Below are positions 1 to 31,757 of a stretch of DNA of 64,000 nucleotides, in pieces. A program made the translations under genes and the position numbers. Below the pieces are notes generated by a model. It saw nothing but the letters and a program-made list of their open reading frames with translations. It had not been told where the DNA came from and did no database searches. This DNA comes from Lophius americanus (lineage: Eukaryota > Chordata > Actinopteri > Lophiiformes > Lophiidae): NCBI GenBank assembly GCA_037951165.1, contig JBBDHG010000116.1, forward strand, positions 6,297,001-6,361,000, given 5' to 3'. Every line of letters begins with the position of its first letter. Position 1 is the first letter of the stretch.

Positions 1-2757
1 ACAACCTTGATTCCCCAAAAAATAGTCACTAAAAAAAAAAACGTGAAACTCCTCTTTCTACTTCTTCTTTCTGCACCTTTTTGACATTAATTTCAATGAA
101 TATTCAGAGACAATAATGAATACTTAATCTATGTCATTTCATTTTTACAAATGTATGATTCTTCTGAATTCAAAGCCAGTACACACATTTCAGGAAAGCT
201 GGCAAAGCGGCAACAAAACACCAGGAATGTTGTGTAATGCTCACAAATATCTGACTGGAACATTCTATAAGTTAAAGGGTTATATGGGAACAAGCGATAT
301 TATCATGAGTTAGCATTGGTGAGTACCATCTAACGGCTCCATCAATCAAAAGCAAAGATGGAAGAGTTTCACCTCTTTATGAAAATCTGCCGACACTATA
401 GTCCAAAAGTTTAAGAACAACTTTTATCAACTTGAAATTGCAACAAATTTGAATTTCCCCCATCTACAGCCCATAATATATATATAAAATGTCAATAGAA
501 TCCGAAGAAAGTGAATACTGGATACATTTTAAGAAATATTTACAAAATTTCCACTAGCTAAGCAAGCTGACCAAGTTTTGGAGTGAACCCAAGAAGTTTG
601 GAAGTTGTGTGTAAGAAACATTTCATCTTCTAATATGGTAATTTTTTCCCACTTATTCGTTATACTCTGACCCACGATGAACTTGATGAGACCCACGATG
701 AGACCCACGATGTGTTTTTTGGTGCTGCTGTTCCTTCAATGTCCAATCATCAGGACAGCAAAAATCCGAAGGTATCATTGAACTATGCCGGCTAATGTTA
801 ACATTAGCTAATGACGTCAGCGGTGAGTCTCGCCGCTATGATTGTCGCTAAAGCTAAACTTCTTTCCATCATTCCGAGGTTCATCGTGAAACGTTAGAGA
901 GTAGGTGAGTTTTAACATCAGGGAAAGGACAGAATGTCGGAGAACTTCAGTCGTTTCTGGGTGTATGTGGGAAATATTTACTGATGTTTTTATGCCAGGA
1001 GGAGGTGGAATCCAGAAGGATTTTTTTATTTTCTAAAGAATGACCAGTCCCCTTTGCTTCATTTGTTTTTGATGGCTCAAATGTAAACCCTACTCCAGTC
1101 AGATATTATTAATATTATCTGGCCATCGTGAACTGCGTTAAATAAAAAAGTGTGGATTTTTTTTCGCCATGTCGCTATTCCTATACTATCAATATGTTGG
1201 TGATTACATCAGATTGTTTACAAGAGACAAATATTGTTTAAAGAGCGCAAAACTTTAGCCTCTGAATCTTGCTTTCAAAGTACGCCAGACTGATGTATTT
1301 CACATGTAGAAATACTCTTCCAGGGGGGCATGCCCCCGGACCCCTGACAGCATCTATAGTTCAACCCACAGTTTATCTCCAAATCCTGTGGGAAACATTG
1401 TACGGTCCGGCAATCAGAACTTGCAGAGGAGGAATAAGCTGCATTGGACGGTGAACATTGCCTCTACAATCTTATGGAAACCACAAAAGCAGCTCAGTAA
1501 CACGGATGGTGAACTCCTGACACGTAAACCTGGCAGAATCATAATCTCATCCATTTTATAGTGGACTTGAACTTTGATCCCTAGGGCGGTGCGATGGATT
1601 AGCAGTGGCAAACAGAAATATCTAGAAGAAAGGCTTTGCTCCAAATGCTGTCAAATAAATACATGACTTAAGGATATGGTGGACTAGGACCCAGAGTTGA
1701 GCGCTGGCTTTTCTTTGGTCAGAGCAATTCATTAACGTGATTATAAGTTAATAAGTTAATAAGGGGACAAGTTCTAAAGGGATAACTTTTGTTGTTGTGA
1801 ATTGTATTTTGTTTTTTGAGAGTGTTTTTGCTGGTATGGTGAACAGACTTGTGTATTGTGTTTATATAGACTGCTTTTATGGTGAAACTGGAGGCAAATT
1901 TTTCACATTGTGGACCAGTTTTCTTATTCATATTTTTAAGAAATCTATGCATGTAAGTGGCAAGGAAGAGATCCAACAATGAATGCCCATGACCTCTGAT
2001 CCCCGGGACGAAATGCATTAACAACAAGATCCAGAAATGCCAGTGAGCCTTTTAGGTCCCAGCTTGTCTGAGATGTAGTACCTCTTGGTTCGACAAATCC
2101 ACATTTGAGATTATTCAGCATCGGCGGAAGTCAATTTTCACACGAAAATATCATGATAAACGCCTTTGTTATTGATTTTCTTCGCATGAGGGTCCGTTCA
2201 GGACCTTGAACTAATGTGTGAACAGCAACACAAAAAAAACAGATCAAAGTAAAAATCGGAATGGAGCATTAAGAGTGGCAGTGTGAACGCAATCTGAGAC
2301 TACCTTATAGTTTTGTAAATATTGGCTATTTATTTTGTTTTTTAAGTTGAACGTTAAAATATGGCTGAAGGTCTTATTTTAAGTCAATCTGCTTTCAAAG
2401 TACTTTTTGTCACTTTTCAGTTTGTCTTTGAATAAAAATATATTCGGATCTGGTAAATATTGGCTATGGGGTCAACTTCTCACTGGATTCGACTTTCGGA
2501 CCACAAGTCCACATTTCCTTCTTTCTAAGTTCTGGTCGATCAGTCCTCTGACTTGCCTACCTATTATTTCTACCAGCCCACCCGGCTAAAACCGGCCCCG
2601 GTACCCACCATTATTATAAAAGGCGCAGAAGGAGACAGTGTCTTTTTCAGGATCTTCCTAGCCTATTCCATCAAGACAATGTCAAGCCAAAGTTTGCAGA
2701 ACTGCAGTAACATAAATAAATATTAACAGAAGCATTTTTCCAATCCTACTTTATATT
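1..2757. other. No gene recognised
   Basis: AT-rich DNA with no convincing exon on either strand. It may be downstream intron of the ehbp1l1-like gene. Around 2,640-2,720 a stretch (acaatgtcaagccaaag) resembles the catalytic region of a Tc1/mariner transposase, too decayed to call. Confidence 0.5.
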
Positions 2758-3700
2758 TTTTGGTTAACCTGTGTGAGTAGGAACCCTGAAGTGAACACTG
2801 ACTTCCTGTTTCACCGGGGTATAAATATGAGGTAACGCAGGCCTAATTCTCTTTTACATACTCCACAATGGGAAAGACCAGATAACACAGCAATGGTGAA
2901 GAGGAACAGTTATCGTGCTGCACAAATTCTGCAATGAAAATAAGAAAATATCTCAACAGTTAAAAGTGTAAGTTTCAACAGTTACATCAATAATTAAGAA
3001 GTTTGAAGATACTGGAGATGTTTAAAATCCGCCTAGAAGAAGACGGGTCTAACAACTGACCCCACACACTGTGAGGGGGATTGTACGACTGCAAAAAACT
3101 TCTCCAAGGATAAAAGCTCGAAAATTTCATAGGTCATTTGAATCTTACCCACCGTCAGATGGCAGCTACACAAACACCAGCTGTTCTGGAGGGTAGCAAT
3201 ACAAATACCTCTGTTGTCGTCTACACACAAGGTAAAGCACCCGCAGTTAGCCAAACACCACTGGGAGTTTCAGTGAACCAAGGTCAGATGGTCAGACCAC
3301 ATTAAAACAGAGCTTTTAATCTAAAAATGTAAAATATGGGCATGGCAGAGCAACAAGGACAGCAATACAGAAAAGCATCTAATTCCCACTGTGAAGTCTG
3401 GTGGTGGATCACTGATGCTTGGTTGTTCTTATTATAAGGGCTAGAGACCTTTTAATAAAAAAATACATGACGCAGTAGTCTCTGTCAGGAAACATAAAGT
3501 GGACCGTCCAGCACAACTCAGAATCAAGGTCTTTCCACAATCTTCATAGTCAGATGATCTAAACCCAAAGACGATGAACAGAAGTGGAAGGTCCACAAAA
3601 GTCGACCCCAGAAACTGAAGGAGTGGAAGAGTGTCTGTATGGAGAACTGCAAAGTATTTAATGCAGAACGCTAATAATTGTGGTACATGTGTTAAAGAGA
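2758..3700 (+). mobile_element. Tc1-like DNA transposon, decayed
   Basis: The leader (tataaatatgaggtaac, then cacaatgggaaagacc) matches the start region of fish Tc1-like elements. Downstream, a frame reading VKSGGGSLMLG corresponds to the transposase SGGGS block before the catalytic triad. Many stops and frameshifts interrupt it. Another copy of the same family lies at 43,110-43,440, sharing the segment around the Gly-rich turn. Confidence 0.7.
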
Positions 3701-4224
3701 AAACATTTCATACCAAAACAAACGCATGCGTAGTTCACGTAGTTAAGTTGAAATTAATGAATTAATAAATAAGTAACATACATGCTAACTTATATACAGC
3801 GCCCCCAGGATTTCCCCCGTTTTTATGCATAGCTAATTCTAGACTGTGTCAGATCTTCAAACATAATTTGACATAAAAATGAAGACATTAACCACAACAA
3901 CAACAAAAAATACACAATATAAATGCTAGTTTTATTTTACTAAAAGAATAGGCCTGATCAAAAACCACTGGTTTTAATGTTGTTTAAATGCAGCGGTAGC
4001 AGCAACTTTATACGTCTGATAACTGAAGATTGGTCTGTGATGTCACTGTGGTGGAAGTTTAGCCCAAAAAGTTTAGTTTTGTGAGCATAAACTTATCTTG
4101 TCTGGTCCCACAACAGCATCTGAAAAACAGTTCAGGTCCAGACTCTGACTAGACCAGTCCAGAACATTTATTTTATTCATTTTAAGCAAAGCATCTCCAC
4201 AACATTCCACTGCCACTGGAAGGT

Positions 4225-4440
4225 TCACTATTTTTTCCAAATCTTTCCTATTTGTACAGAATGTTTCTCACAGTGGACCTGTGGGGTCCAAGAACCTTAG
4301 AAAGAGCTTTGGAACCTTTCCCAGACTGATGGACTTCAATCATTTCCTGAATTTTCTGTTGATTTTGGCAAAGTGTTGTACCAGTGAGACGTAGTAGCCA
4401 ACTTCCTGCTTCTGAAGACGTTCTACTGAAGTGACCATGT
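4225..4440 (-). mobile_element. Tc1-like transposase N-terminal fragment
   Basis: On the minus strand a 72-codon open frame (4,466-4,248) contains KIQEMIEVHQSGKGSKAL and VLGPHRSTVRNILYK, the paired helix-turn-helix DNA-binding region of Tc1-family transposases. Nothing of the catalytic domain follows, so it is a truncated remnant. Confidence 0.65.
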
Positions 4441-4944
4441 GAGTGAACGGGCCTGGTACTGATCACGTCTGGATGGGTCTTGTCCAGCTTGAACCAGTTA
4501 TTAATGCAGTTCTTTTAAGTTGTTGGATTACTTTTCAATGCAGAATACACTGGTCTTGTTGGTGTTCCATATTGTTTATGGTTCAATGGAAAACATTATC
4601 AATTATTTTATGTTTAAAGAAGCGGTTTTACGTTAACTTTTGTCGTAAGATCAGACACAGGATAGTATTTAATAGACACAAAAACACAAGAAACCAAGAG
4701 GTTCCCTGTACTTCACGTCACTGTATACTGCATATATCTACCAGAAACTAAAAGAAGGTACAATACCTCCGTAGTTCACAAATAAATGTGCGTTAAAGTA
4801 TTTACTTCATTTAGTGTAGCATTTCTCATATTCCATAATTAACCACGTGTCAAAGTTTCTTACATCCCTGCAGAATAGTAGAATATAGTAAATAGACTAA
4901 TCAAATACAACATAATTATCATATTAAGTGTTTATACTTTGTTC

Positions 4945-5125
4945 ATGGCCAGCCACTAGGAGTTCACAAGCCGGTGCACATCTAATGCAGGTCCCAATAA
5001 ATGGGGAAGCTTGAATCAGGAAGGGCATCCGACGTAAAACCTATGCCAAATCAATATGTGGAACGAGATAATCCGCAGTAGCGGAGCGGAGTCCGAATAG
5101 CCGAAAGATGAAGAAGATACTTTGT
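4945..5125 (+). repeat. Short fish retroposon tail (family R1)
   Basis: Contains caataaatggggaagcttg, aggaagggcatccgacgtaa, aatcaatatgtgg and a terminal gccgaaagatgaagaaga. The same order of blocks is seen at 34,545-34,752 and, inverted, at 63,160-63,400. This is a very common fish interspersed repeat, probably a LINE-derived 3' tail. The class is not settled from sequence alone. Confidence 0.6.
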
Positions 5126-5334
5126 TTTTTGCATCCTAAAAAACAAATAGCACCCTCACAAGTAGGCTACACAAAACATTTCATCGGGCAGGAAATCCTA
5201 CACTGGGTAGTGGCCCTTGGTTGGACCAATTCCATTTCAGGGGTATCGGGAGTTTAAATATACATTTATTGCGCGCAACCTCTTGACATAATGATGTTAA
5301 GCAAATTCAACAAAACATTTTTTTTCTGGTGTGT

Positions 5335-5465
5335 GAAGCACCCGGGGGAGGAAATTTGGGTTCAGGGTCGTACTTAAGGACCCCGAAGGGCAGTCCATGG
5401 ATTGAACTGCAGACCCCATGAACGTACGACGACCACCCTACCTCCATAGTGAAAGCCACACCAAA
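5335..5465 (-). repeat. tRNA-derived SINE-like repeat
   Basis: On the minus strand, GTCTGCAGTTCAATCC resembles an RNA polymerase III B box and GGTAGGGTGGTCGTCGTACG lies in the A-box position. It abuts exon 11 of the ehbp1l1-like gene, within the following intron. Confidence 0.45.
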
Positions 5466-5486
5466 ACCAGGATTTGATTTACTCAC

Positions 5487-23735
<18,249 letters not shown>

Positions 23736-23737
23736 GG

Positions 23738-23752
23738 TCAGGACAGAGACAT
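23738..23752 (-). promoter_or_regulatory. Four-codon upstream ORF before the ehbp1l1-like start
   Basis: ATGTCTCTGTCCTGA in a different frame from the main ATG, with its stop ending two bases before it (TGACCATG). If the 5' UTR reaches this far it would be a minimal uORF that could affect initiation. The transcription start is unknown. Confidence 0.4.
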
Positions 23753-24287
23753 AATAACCTCAAAGGAGACAAAACGGAGGTGTGTGAACGGAGAAAGTTC
23801 GCCTGTGAGGCGGACAGCTCCTCTCAGGCGTGGTGAGCCACTCCTGACAGCTACAAGGGAAACACTCGGCTCAAGCTGGACGAGGTGAACTACAAACCGG
23901 AAGAAGGGGACTTTCAAAATAAAACTTTTCTCGTGTCGAGAGGATTAACCCTTTCAGACGAAAATCTAAAAAATGTATCTCAGACACAATTGACCAAACA
24001 AATTAAGCAAATATTTCAATATCCTGTCGGATCAACAATATCTCTTGTAAGATCACCTTTTCTTTTCATTTATTATTAACCTGTGACATGATTGGTACTC
24101 TACAGAACCATTCATGTACCTCACACTTACTACACATCATGTTTATATCTCCTGTGAAATTGCACACAATAGCATTACTACACATTAATAGACTGGGTTA
24201 CATTCATTCAAATTTGTTCTTGGAGATTGGACTTTATATTTAATCTATGTGTATATTTCAATGTCTCACTTTTTTATTATTACCTCT

Positions 24288-25460
24288 GCCAGGGAGGTAA
24301 TGTTTTTTTTTTTATCTCAGTGAGTTTGTTTTTTGTATTTGGTTGTTTTGTCTTTCTGTGAACAAGAATACAGAAAAATGAATGGATGGATTTACATGAA
24401 CTTTCATCCAAAATGTAGGTTTTGGCAGTTTCCTGGAGTTGATTCACATTTGGTGACGTAACGCGGTACTCAGCTTTTCAAATCAAATCAAATAATCATC
24501 TGTTTGGAGCAGTGATGTGGTAGTATGGTGAGGGGCTCTCTTGAAACCTTACGGATGATTTCATTCCTTTGATGTCCCTTTAGGGGTGGGGCTGGGGGAG
24601 ACGCTCGTACGATTTAATTTTTTGAAGGTCTGCGATTCTGCAGCACTTCAATTCCGAACATAAGCTACGGCAAAACCTGCTAGCTTAGCTGCAGTTTATG
24701 TTACCACGAGCGAGGCCTGTCTCTTTGAGCGTGTGACACGTTTGTTTAAATGTGACCTGGAGGAACATGGGAGAGTTGATAACTTAGCCTTTGCTTGCAT
24801 ACACTAAGCGCTAACTTGGATTTAGCACTAACTATGAGGTCTACGTAGTAGCCTCACGTAGCACAACGCAGCACAAGCAGAAACAGGAATCATATTCACT
24901 TATCACTCCTAAACTAATTATTCAAGTAACCTTTTTTATTGCGAACACTTCCTTTCCCTGTTGTTTCATGACGGCTGTTAATCTGTCTATGGTAACTAGA
25001 TGGAGGACGTCTCATAGAGTGTGGATACCCGGCTGAAGTCAGAACCCATGTGGCCAAGCTGGGTTCCATTCAGGCTCCATCAATATTCTGCCGGATTGAT
25101 ATTTAGAAATAGGTTAGGAAATGTAAAATGCAAAAATGTCTGTTTACTGGAGAGGAACAGGAAGTTACAACACAAAACATTAGGAGTAAACCTCGCTATG
25201 ATTCCATACTGATCCATACTCAGGGACACTGTTGGAGCTGTTGTTAGAGTCACAGGCTGTAAATAAATAGTACATTAATGGAGAAAAGGAGAAGAAACCC
25301 TCAGGTACCGATGTGCCTTGTTCCTTTGATGTTTTATACTGGAGAGGAACAGGAAATGACGAAACAATGTCTGTTTAAGAATAGGTTCAGAGGTGGGTTT
25401 TGGTCCTTGGTGGAGGTTTGGGCTCTCTGAGTGTTTTCTCCAGTTTGTATCTCCTCCTAT
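24288..25460 (+). repeat. Fish interspersed repeat with ACCTCTGCCAGGGAGGT start
   Basis: Begins attacctctgccagggaggt (itself a hairpin), followed by tttgttttttgtatttggtt and aatgaatggatggatttaca, the usual order of a repeat very common in fish. A likely far end (ttggtggaggtttgggctc, tctgagtg) is at 25,410-25,440. The piece between may contain other insertions. An actggagaggaacaggaa block occurs twice, near 25,148 and 25,339. Confidence 0.45.
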
Positions 25461-25894
25461 CTATATTTCTTGTTGACAATATTGTTCAATAAAGAATGTT
25501 CTTGAAACAGCATTGTGCTTCACTTCATCAGACTACACCCACCTGCTCTTCAAGGAAGTAGAAAATCCCCTTCCTGAATCATCAAGAACGTTTATAAATA
25601 TGATTTTACCCTTACACTGATTCACCGTTTAACCAACATCAGTCTGGATCCAAAAAATAACAATATTAGTTGAATTGTTTACATGTTTTGTAAATGACAA
25701 AAATGAAGATAGTTATTTTTCATACAACAAATGCCAAGTGGATTCATTTTTTGTAATAATCTCTTTGTGGGACGTCATGACAATGATTATTAATATTGCA
25801 TTAAAACTGATTTTGATATATTTTTACATTTTGTTCAGTATGAAATCTAAAAATTCAAAAAAAAAATTATATAAATAATAAATACATTTATTTA

Positions 25895-25910
25895 TATATC
25901 CTATATATAC

Positions 25911-25970
<60 letters not shown>
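25895..25970. repeat. (AT)n microsatellite
   Basis: About 76 bp, mostly TA with ATAC interruptions. Confidence 0.95.
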
Positions 25971-25973
<3 letters not shown>

Positions 25974-26119
25974 ATCTCCCTCCCATATAAATGGCAGGGA
26001 GATGGAAAAATGTGAAATCAATCATTTCAAAATTAAAAAATAGAGGATGGAAGTCTGACAACATGGAACGTTGGATTTCTTTCATTTATTCCAGCTTCAT
26101 TGGTGCAACTTTTTCACCA

Positions 26120-26290
26120 AAAAGTCAAGTCTTCTTTGGTCGGTTCATCGGTTAACCGGTACCATTGTTACCTATCAGTGGGCGGGACTTATTAGGCAGC
26201 ATCTTGTCCTGAAGCTGATGTTGGAAGAAGGAATCCACTTCTTCAGAGACTCTGATGTTGGGCAGATTGTGGTTTCTAGATAACGATTAT
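26120..26290 (+). mobile_element. Tc1-like element 5' fragment
   Basis: ttacctatcagtgggcggga leads into a frame ending DVGQIVVSR, like the transposase start region (..KGQIVMAR..) of a common fish Tc1 family. It ends abruptly at 26,290. Confidence 0.55.
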
Positions 26291-26360
26291 TTACCAATGA
26301 TAATATCTGCAAAATATAATTTTACCATCACTGTCAGAATTATACCTGAGAATTCATCAC

Positions 26361-26623
26361 TTGAACGGGGACAGAAGCACGTCGAGTCAGTCAGGTGATA
26401 TTCAGCAGCAGGAGGGACACCACAGTCTGCAGAGCATTACAGAGGAGGAGGAGGAGGAGGCACAGAACCAGGACCCCAGTCTACTGCGAGAAGAAGAAGA
26501 TTCCAAGGTTGAAAACCAGCGGAAGCCAACTTCAGAAGAACGCCAAACCATCAGAGGCCTATTTAAACGGGGCATGAGAGCATCAACTGGCAAAAAACAC
26601 CTGATGATCTCCTCTCTGGGCAA

Positions 26624-26645
<22 letters not shown>
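26361..26645 (+). other. Acidic open frame upstream of a fold-back
   Basis: A plus-strand frame reads MNGDRSTSSQSGDIQQQE, then SITEEEEEEAQNQDPSLLRE and KPTSEERQTIRGLFKRGM before running into the AT repeat. Glu-rich, with no recognised domain. It may be an exon relic of a captured gene or a transposon ORF; no partner exon was found. Confidence 0.3.
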
Positions 26646-26920
<275 letters not shown>

Positions 26921-27127
26921 CTTCTTCTTTCTTCTTCTTCTTTTATCGTTTTCATAACTCAGTTTTCAAATCTGCTGAAATTAAAACATTTTTAATGGGA
27001 GAGGAGCAAACATGTGTGTCGAGTAACCTGGATGGATGAAATCAACACTGTCGCTCAAAATGTGTCCAGAGAGAAACTCAGAGGCTAACTCTGTGCAATA
27101 TGTTTCTCTCACAATTCAAGATTCAAC

Positions 27128-27522
27128 AGAACATCCATTATTATTATCATTACTCTTAAGGTTAGGCTCATTCTCCACCAGGATGATTATAAGATCTCTC
27201 TCCTCACTCACCAGTGTATCCGTGGTAACGCACCCCCCTACCTGAAAGAACTACTCACCCCACTGACCTCGACACGATCCCTCCGTTCTACCCACTCATA
27301 CTGCCTCCTCCTTCCCCGGACTAAGCTCAGCACCATGGGTGATCGGGCCTTCTGTTCTGCTGCCCCTCGTCTGTGGAATGCGCTTCCTGACCATCTCAGG
27401 GCTCCACAGACGACTGAGTCTTTTAAAAAAAGACTTAAAACTTTCCTTTTTAGCAGAACCTATAACTTTAATTAACATTGCTGCTTTTTGGTCATGTTTT
27501 TATGTAGCATTATAAATTGAAT

Positions 27523-27599
<77 letters not shown>

Positions 27600-27600
27600 T
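27128..27600 (+). mobile_element. L2/CR1-like LINE 3' fragment with (ATT)n tail
   Basis: The plus strand encodes PPYLKELLTPLTSTRSLRST, MGDRAFCSAAPRLWNALPDH, LRAPQTTESFKKRLKTFLF and a stop, the C-terminus of a LINE reverse transcriptase protein. It is followed by a short 3' UTR and (ATT)n at 27,524-27,599. 5'-truncated. Confidence 0.8.
27524..27599. repeat. (ATT)n microsatellite
   Basis: Pure trinucleotide tract at the 3' end of the LINE fragment, probably grown from its tail. Confidence 0.96.
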
Positions 27601-29451
27601 CATTTGGTAACTAAAATGATCCTTGTTCTGTTCTTTTGGTTTATTGCTGAGCCGCTGAGATGACTAATAGACAATAACAGAATGTCCTTATCGCACACAC
27701 TTCGATTTTGTTAGACAATCTGAGTATGAACAGTGTGTGTACACGAGTATATGTGTAAGGAAAATGTGATCTAAAGATAATGACAGTACGGTGGCCGACA
27801 GGGCAAAGGCACCGCGAACATAAATTTGACAACATGCTCTTAGTGCAAATTAAGAAAACATCTGCATCAAGTTGAAAACACAGGACACTCAAGAGTGATA
27901 GGTCTCTGGACGCAATTGTTTTATTGCTTCATTTAGTGGAGAAAACAGATATAATACACAAACTCGTCATGATGTTTTGATTCGCCGTAGTCGCCTACCT
28001 TCCGGATCGTGCAGTCATGTGACTAATAATAAAGCTTTAATCAACGTTGCAGAAACCACCGATAAAGTTAATACTGACCCTAACATCTACCAAACCAGCG
28101 CTGCAGTAAAAATGGTGTTTTGTACCTGCTGAAGCTGAAACTCTTAACCACCATCAGGCATACTGACTTCAAGTGTCGCCATGGTAACGTCTTCACAACG
28201 GTCAGAATGTCACAAACAACAGCTTTTAAAACGGCTGGTTCAGAGTTTTCAGCAGGTATTAAAACACCTTTTTTCTGACACTTTGGGTTCTGGGTATATT
28301 AGGGTCATTACTAAGTTTATTTGTTTATTTTCGCAATGTTGATTAAAGGTTAACTCTCAGTCACATGACTGCATGACCCAGAAGTTACCACAGATCTGAT
28401 GGCTCTTCTAACACAAAGGGGAAAGTCACAGCTGCAGGTCCACCAGTCAAACAGTTGGATCATATTTCGGCGAGCCTGTCAGGGAAGATGTCCCCATGTC
28501 ACCAGTCCTCCTCAGCCAGAGGGACTTTCCCAGTTTAGCCCCCAGTCTATTTATAATTTGTTGCTATCATATCGAACAGCTGGGAATGAAATGTTGCCTC
28601 TAAGAACACAAACAGATATAAGAGATAGATAATAACCGGCGGTCTCTGGCTGATGTGCCGGCGCTCCAGTCAGAGTCTAAGTCCCTTCAAAGAATTTTGA
28701 AGTTAGTTTGGATATTGTTGGCACCAGGAGAGAGTGAGTGGGGTCCTCTCGGCAGGCATTCATGACTAAGGCTGCTGGATAAAAACCAGTAGACCAGTGT
28801 AGAAGTAAATAAGCGGTGCTCTATGTTTCACCAAAAGCAGCACTTTAAGAAAACTTTGTCGGTTCTTGAAGACTTGTATTTGACTCAGACGTTTCTCATA
28901 CAGGCATCAAAACAGCGCTGTTGGATTTTTGAGCGGCTTTTGGATGCTTTGGTTCGATGAAGTTCACTGAGTACCATGCAGTTGAGTAAAGACTGATTAA
29001 GATCTGGTAAGATTGAAGATTTCAGTTGGATCACATGAAGTTGACCAGGTCTTACTTAATCCTGAAGGTGGACAAAGACATTCTAATTAGTAAAAACACT
29101 TAATTTTTGAATTATATTGCAAAAACATATCACACTGCCACAAATGATATATTGCAGTACAGATTTTCTCTGCAACAGCCAACTCTTCCGATGACCTCAT
29201 CCATGGTTTTAGCTCCAGTGAAGACTCCTCAGCCCAATCAGCCACAGAACATTTCAAGTCAGGCCCGGTAGAAACCCAGAGGAGCCCAGTGACTGTAAGG
29301 TTATTAAGAATGTTTCAGAGACGGGACTTTAGGCTGCTGAATATCGTATAATACAATGGAGACAACACCAATTATACCTTTTACTCTCAAATCAAAGAGC
29401 GCCTCATAATCTGCCACATGTCTGCCTGACTTAGACGTCCGCTGGTGGAGG
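27601..29451. other. No gene recognised
   Basis: Mixed DNA without convincing exons or transposon ends on either strand. Confidence 0.45.
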
Positions 29452-29526
29452 TGAGGTGAGATGAGATGAGATGAGATGAGATGAGATGAGATGAGATGAG
29501 ATGAGATGAGATGAGATGAGATGAGA
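29452..29526. repeat. (ATGAG)n pentanucleotide array
   Basis: About 15 perfect copies of ATGAG, preceded by imperfect gtgag units. Confidence 0.97.
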
Positions 29527-29562
29527 AAGGGACGTTTGTTCTGGAATCCGTCCAACTACAAT

Positions 29563-31757
29563 ATATAACATTCACATTTATAAATACATAACACATGACA
29601 CTCACATGTATAAATACATAATACATGACATTCACATATATAAATACATAATACATGACATTCACATATATAAATACATAATATTCACATATATAAATAC
29701 ATAACACATGACATTCACATGTATAAATACATAATACACGACATCACATAATACACGACATTCACATATATAAATACATAATACATGACATTCACATATA
29801 TAAATACATAATACATGACATTCACATATATAAATACATAATACATGACATTCACATATATAAATACATAATACATGACATTCACATATATAAATACATA
29901 ATACATGACATTCACATGTATAAATACATAATACATGACATTCACATATATAAATACATAATACATGACATTCACATATATAAATACATAATACATGACA
30001 TTCACATATATAAATACATAATACATGACATTCACATATATAAATACATAATATTCACATATATAAATACATAACACATGACATTCACATATATAAATAC
30101 ATAATACATGACATTCACATGTATAAATACATAATATTCACATATATAAATACATAACACATGACATTCACATATATAAATACATAATACATGACATTCA
30201 CATGTATAAATACATAATATCCACATGTATAAATACATAATACATAACATTCACATATATAAATACATGACATTCACATGTATAAATACATATAACACAT
30301 GACATTTACGTATATAAATACATAATACATGACATTCACATGTATAAATACATAATATTCACATATATAAATACATAATACATAACATTCACATATATAA
30401 ATACATAACATTCACATATATAAATACATAATATATGACATTTACATATATAAATACATAATATTCACATATATAAATATATATAACACATAACATTCAC
30501 ATATATAAATACATAATACATAACATTCACATATATAAATACATAATACATGACATTCACGTATATAAATACATAATACATGACATTCACATATATAAAT
30601 ACATAATATTCACATATATAAATACATAATACATAACATTCACATATATAAATACATAATACATGACATTCACATATATAAATACATAACATTCACATAT
30701 ATAAATATATATAACACATGACATTTACGTATATAAATACATAATACATGACATTCACATATATAAATACATAATATTCACATATATAAATACATAACAC
30801 ATGACATTCACATGTATAAATACATAATACACGACATCACATAATACACGACATTCACATATATAAATACATAATACATGACATTCACATATATAAATAC
30901 ATAATACATGACATTCACATATATAAATACATAATATTCACATATATAAATACATAACATTCACATATATAAATACATAACACACGACATTCACATGTAT
31001 AAATACATAATACATGACATTCACATATATAAATACATAATATTCACATATATAAATACATAACACATGACATTCACATATATAAATACATAATACATGA
31101 CATTCACATGTATAAATACATAATATTCACATATATAAATACATAACACATGACATTCACATATATAAATACATAATACATGACATTCACATGTATAAAT
31201 ACATAATATCCACATGTATAAATACATAATACATAACATTCACATATATAAATACATGACATTCACATGTATAAATACATAATACATGATATTCACATAT
31301 ATAAATACATAATATTCACATATATAAATACATAATACATAACATTCACATATATAAATACATAACATTCACATATATAAATACATAATATATGACATTT
31401 ACATATATAAATACATAATATTCACATATATAAATATAAATAACACATAACATTCACATATATAAATACATAATACATAACATTCACATATATAAATACA
31501 TAATACATGACATTCACGTATATAAATACATAATACATGACATTCACATATATAAATACATAATATTCACATATATAAATACATAATACATAACATTCAC
31601 ATATATAAATACATAATACATGACATTCACATATATAAATATATATAACACATGACATTTACGTATATAAATACATAATACATGACATTCACATATATAA
31701 ATACATGACATTCACATATATAAACACAAAATATTCACATATATAAATACATAATAC
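29563..31757. repeat. 30-bp tandem array with higher-order structure
   Basis: About 2.2 kb of a 30-bp unit (acattcacatatataaatac followed by ataatacatg), with shorter variants lacking atacatgac and occasional gtataaa, cgtat and acacgac changes. Minus-strand frames read a ten-residue repeat (MYYVFIYVNV). A distinctive truncated motif (acacgacatcacataataca) occurs at about 29,738 and 30,831, and long identical stretches recur at 30,032-30,250 and 31,021-31,239, indicating duplication of a segment of about 1 kb. Confidence 0.95.

Noticed and set aside
29563..31757. CRISPR-like or protein-coding reading of the 30-bp array
   Set aside because: Units are contiguous without unique spacers, the DNA is vertebrate, and the VFIYVNVMYY frames follow from the repeat.
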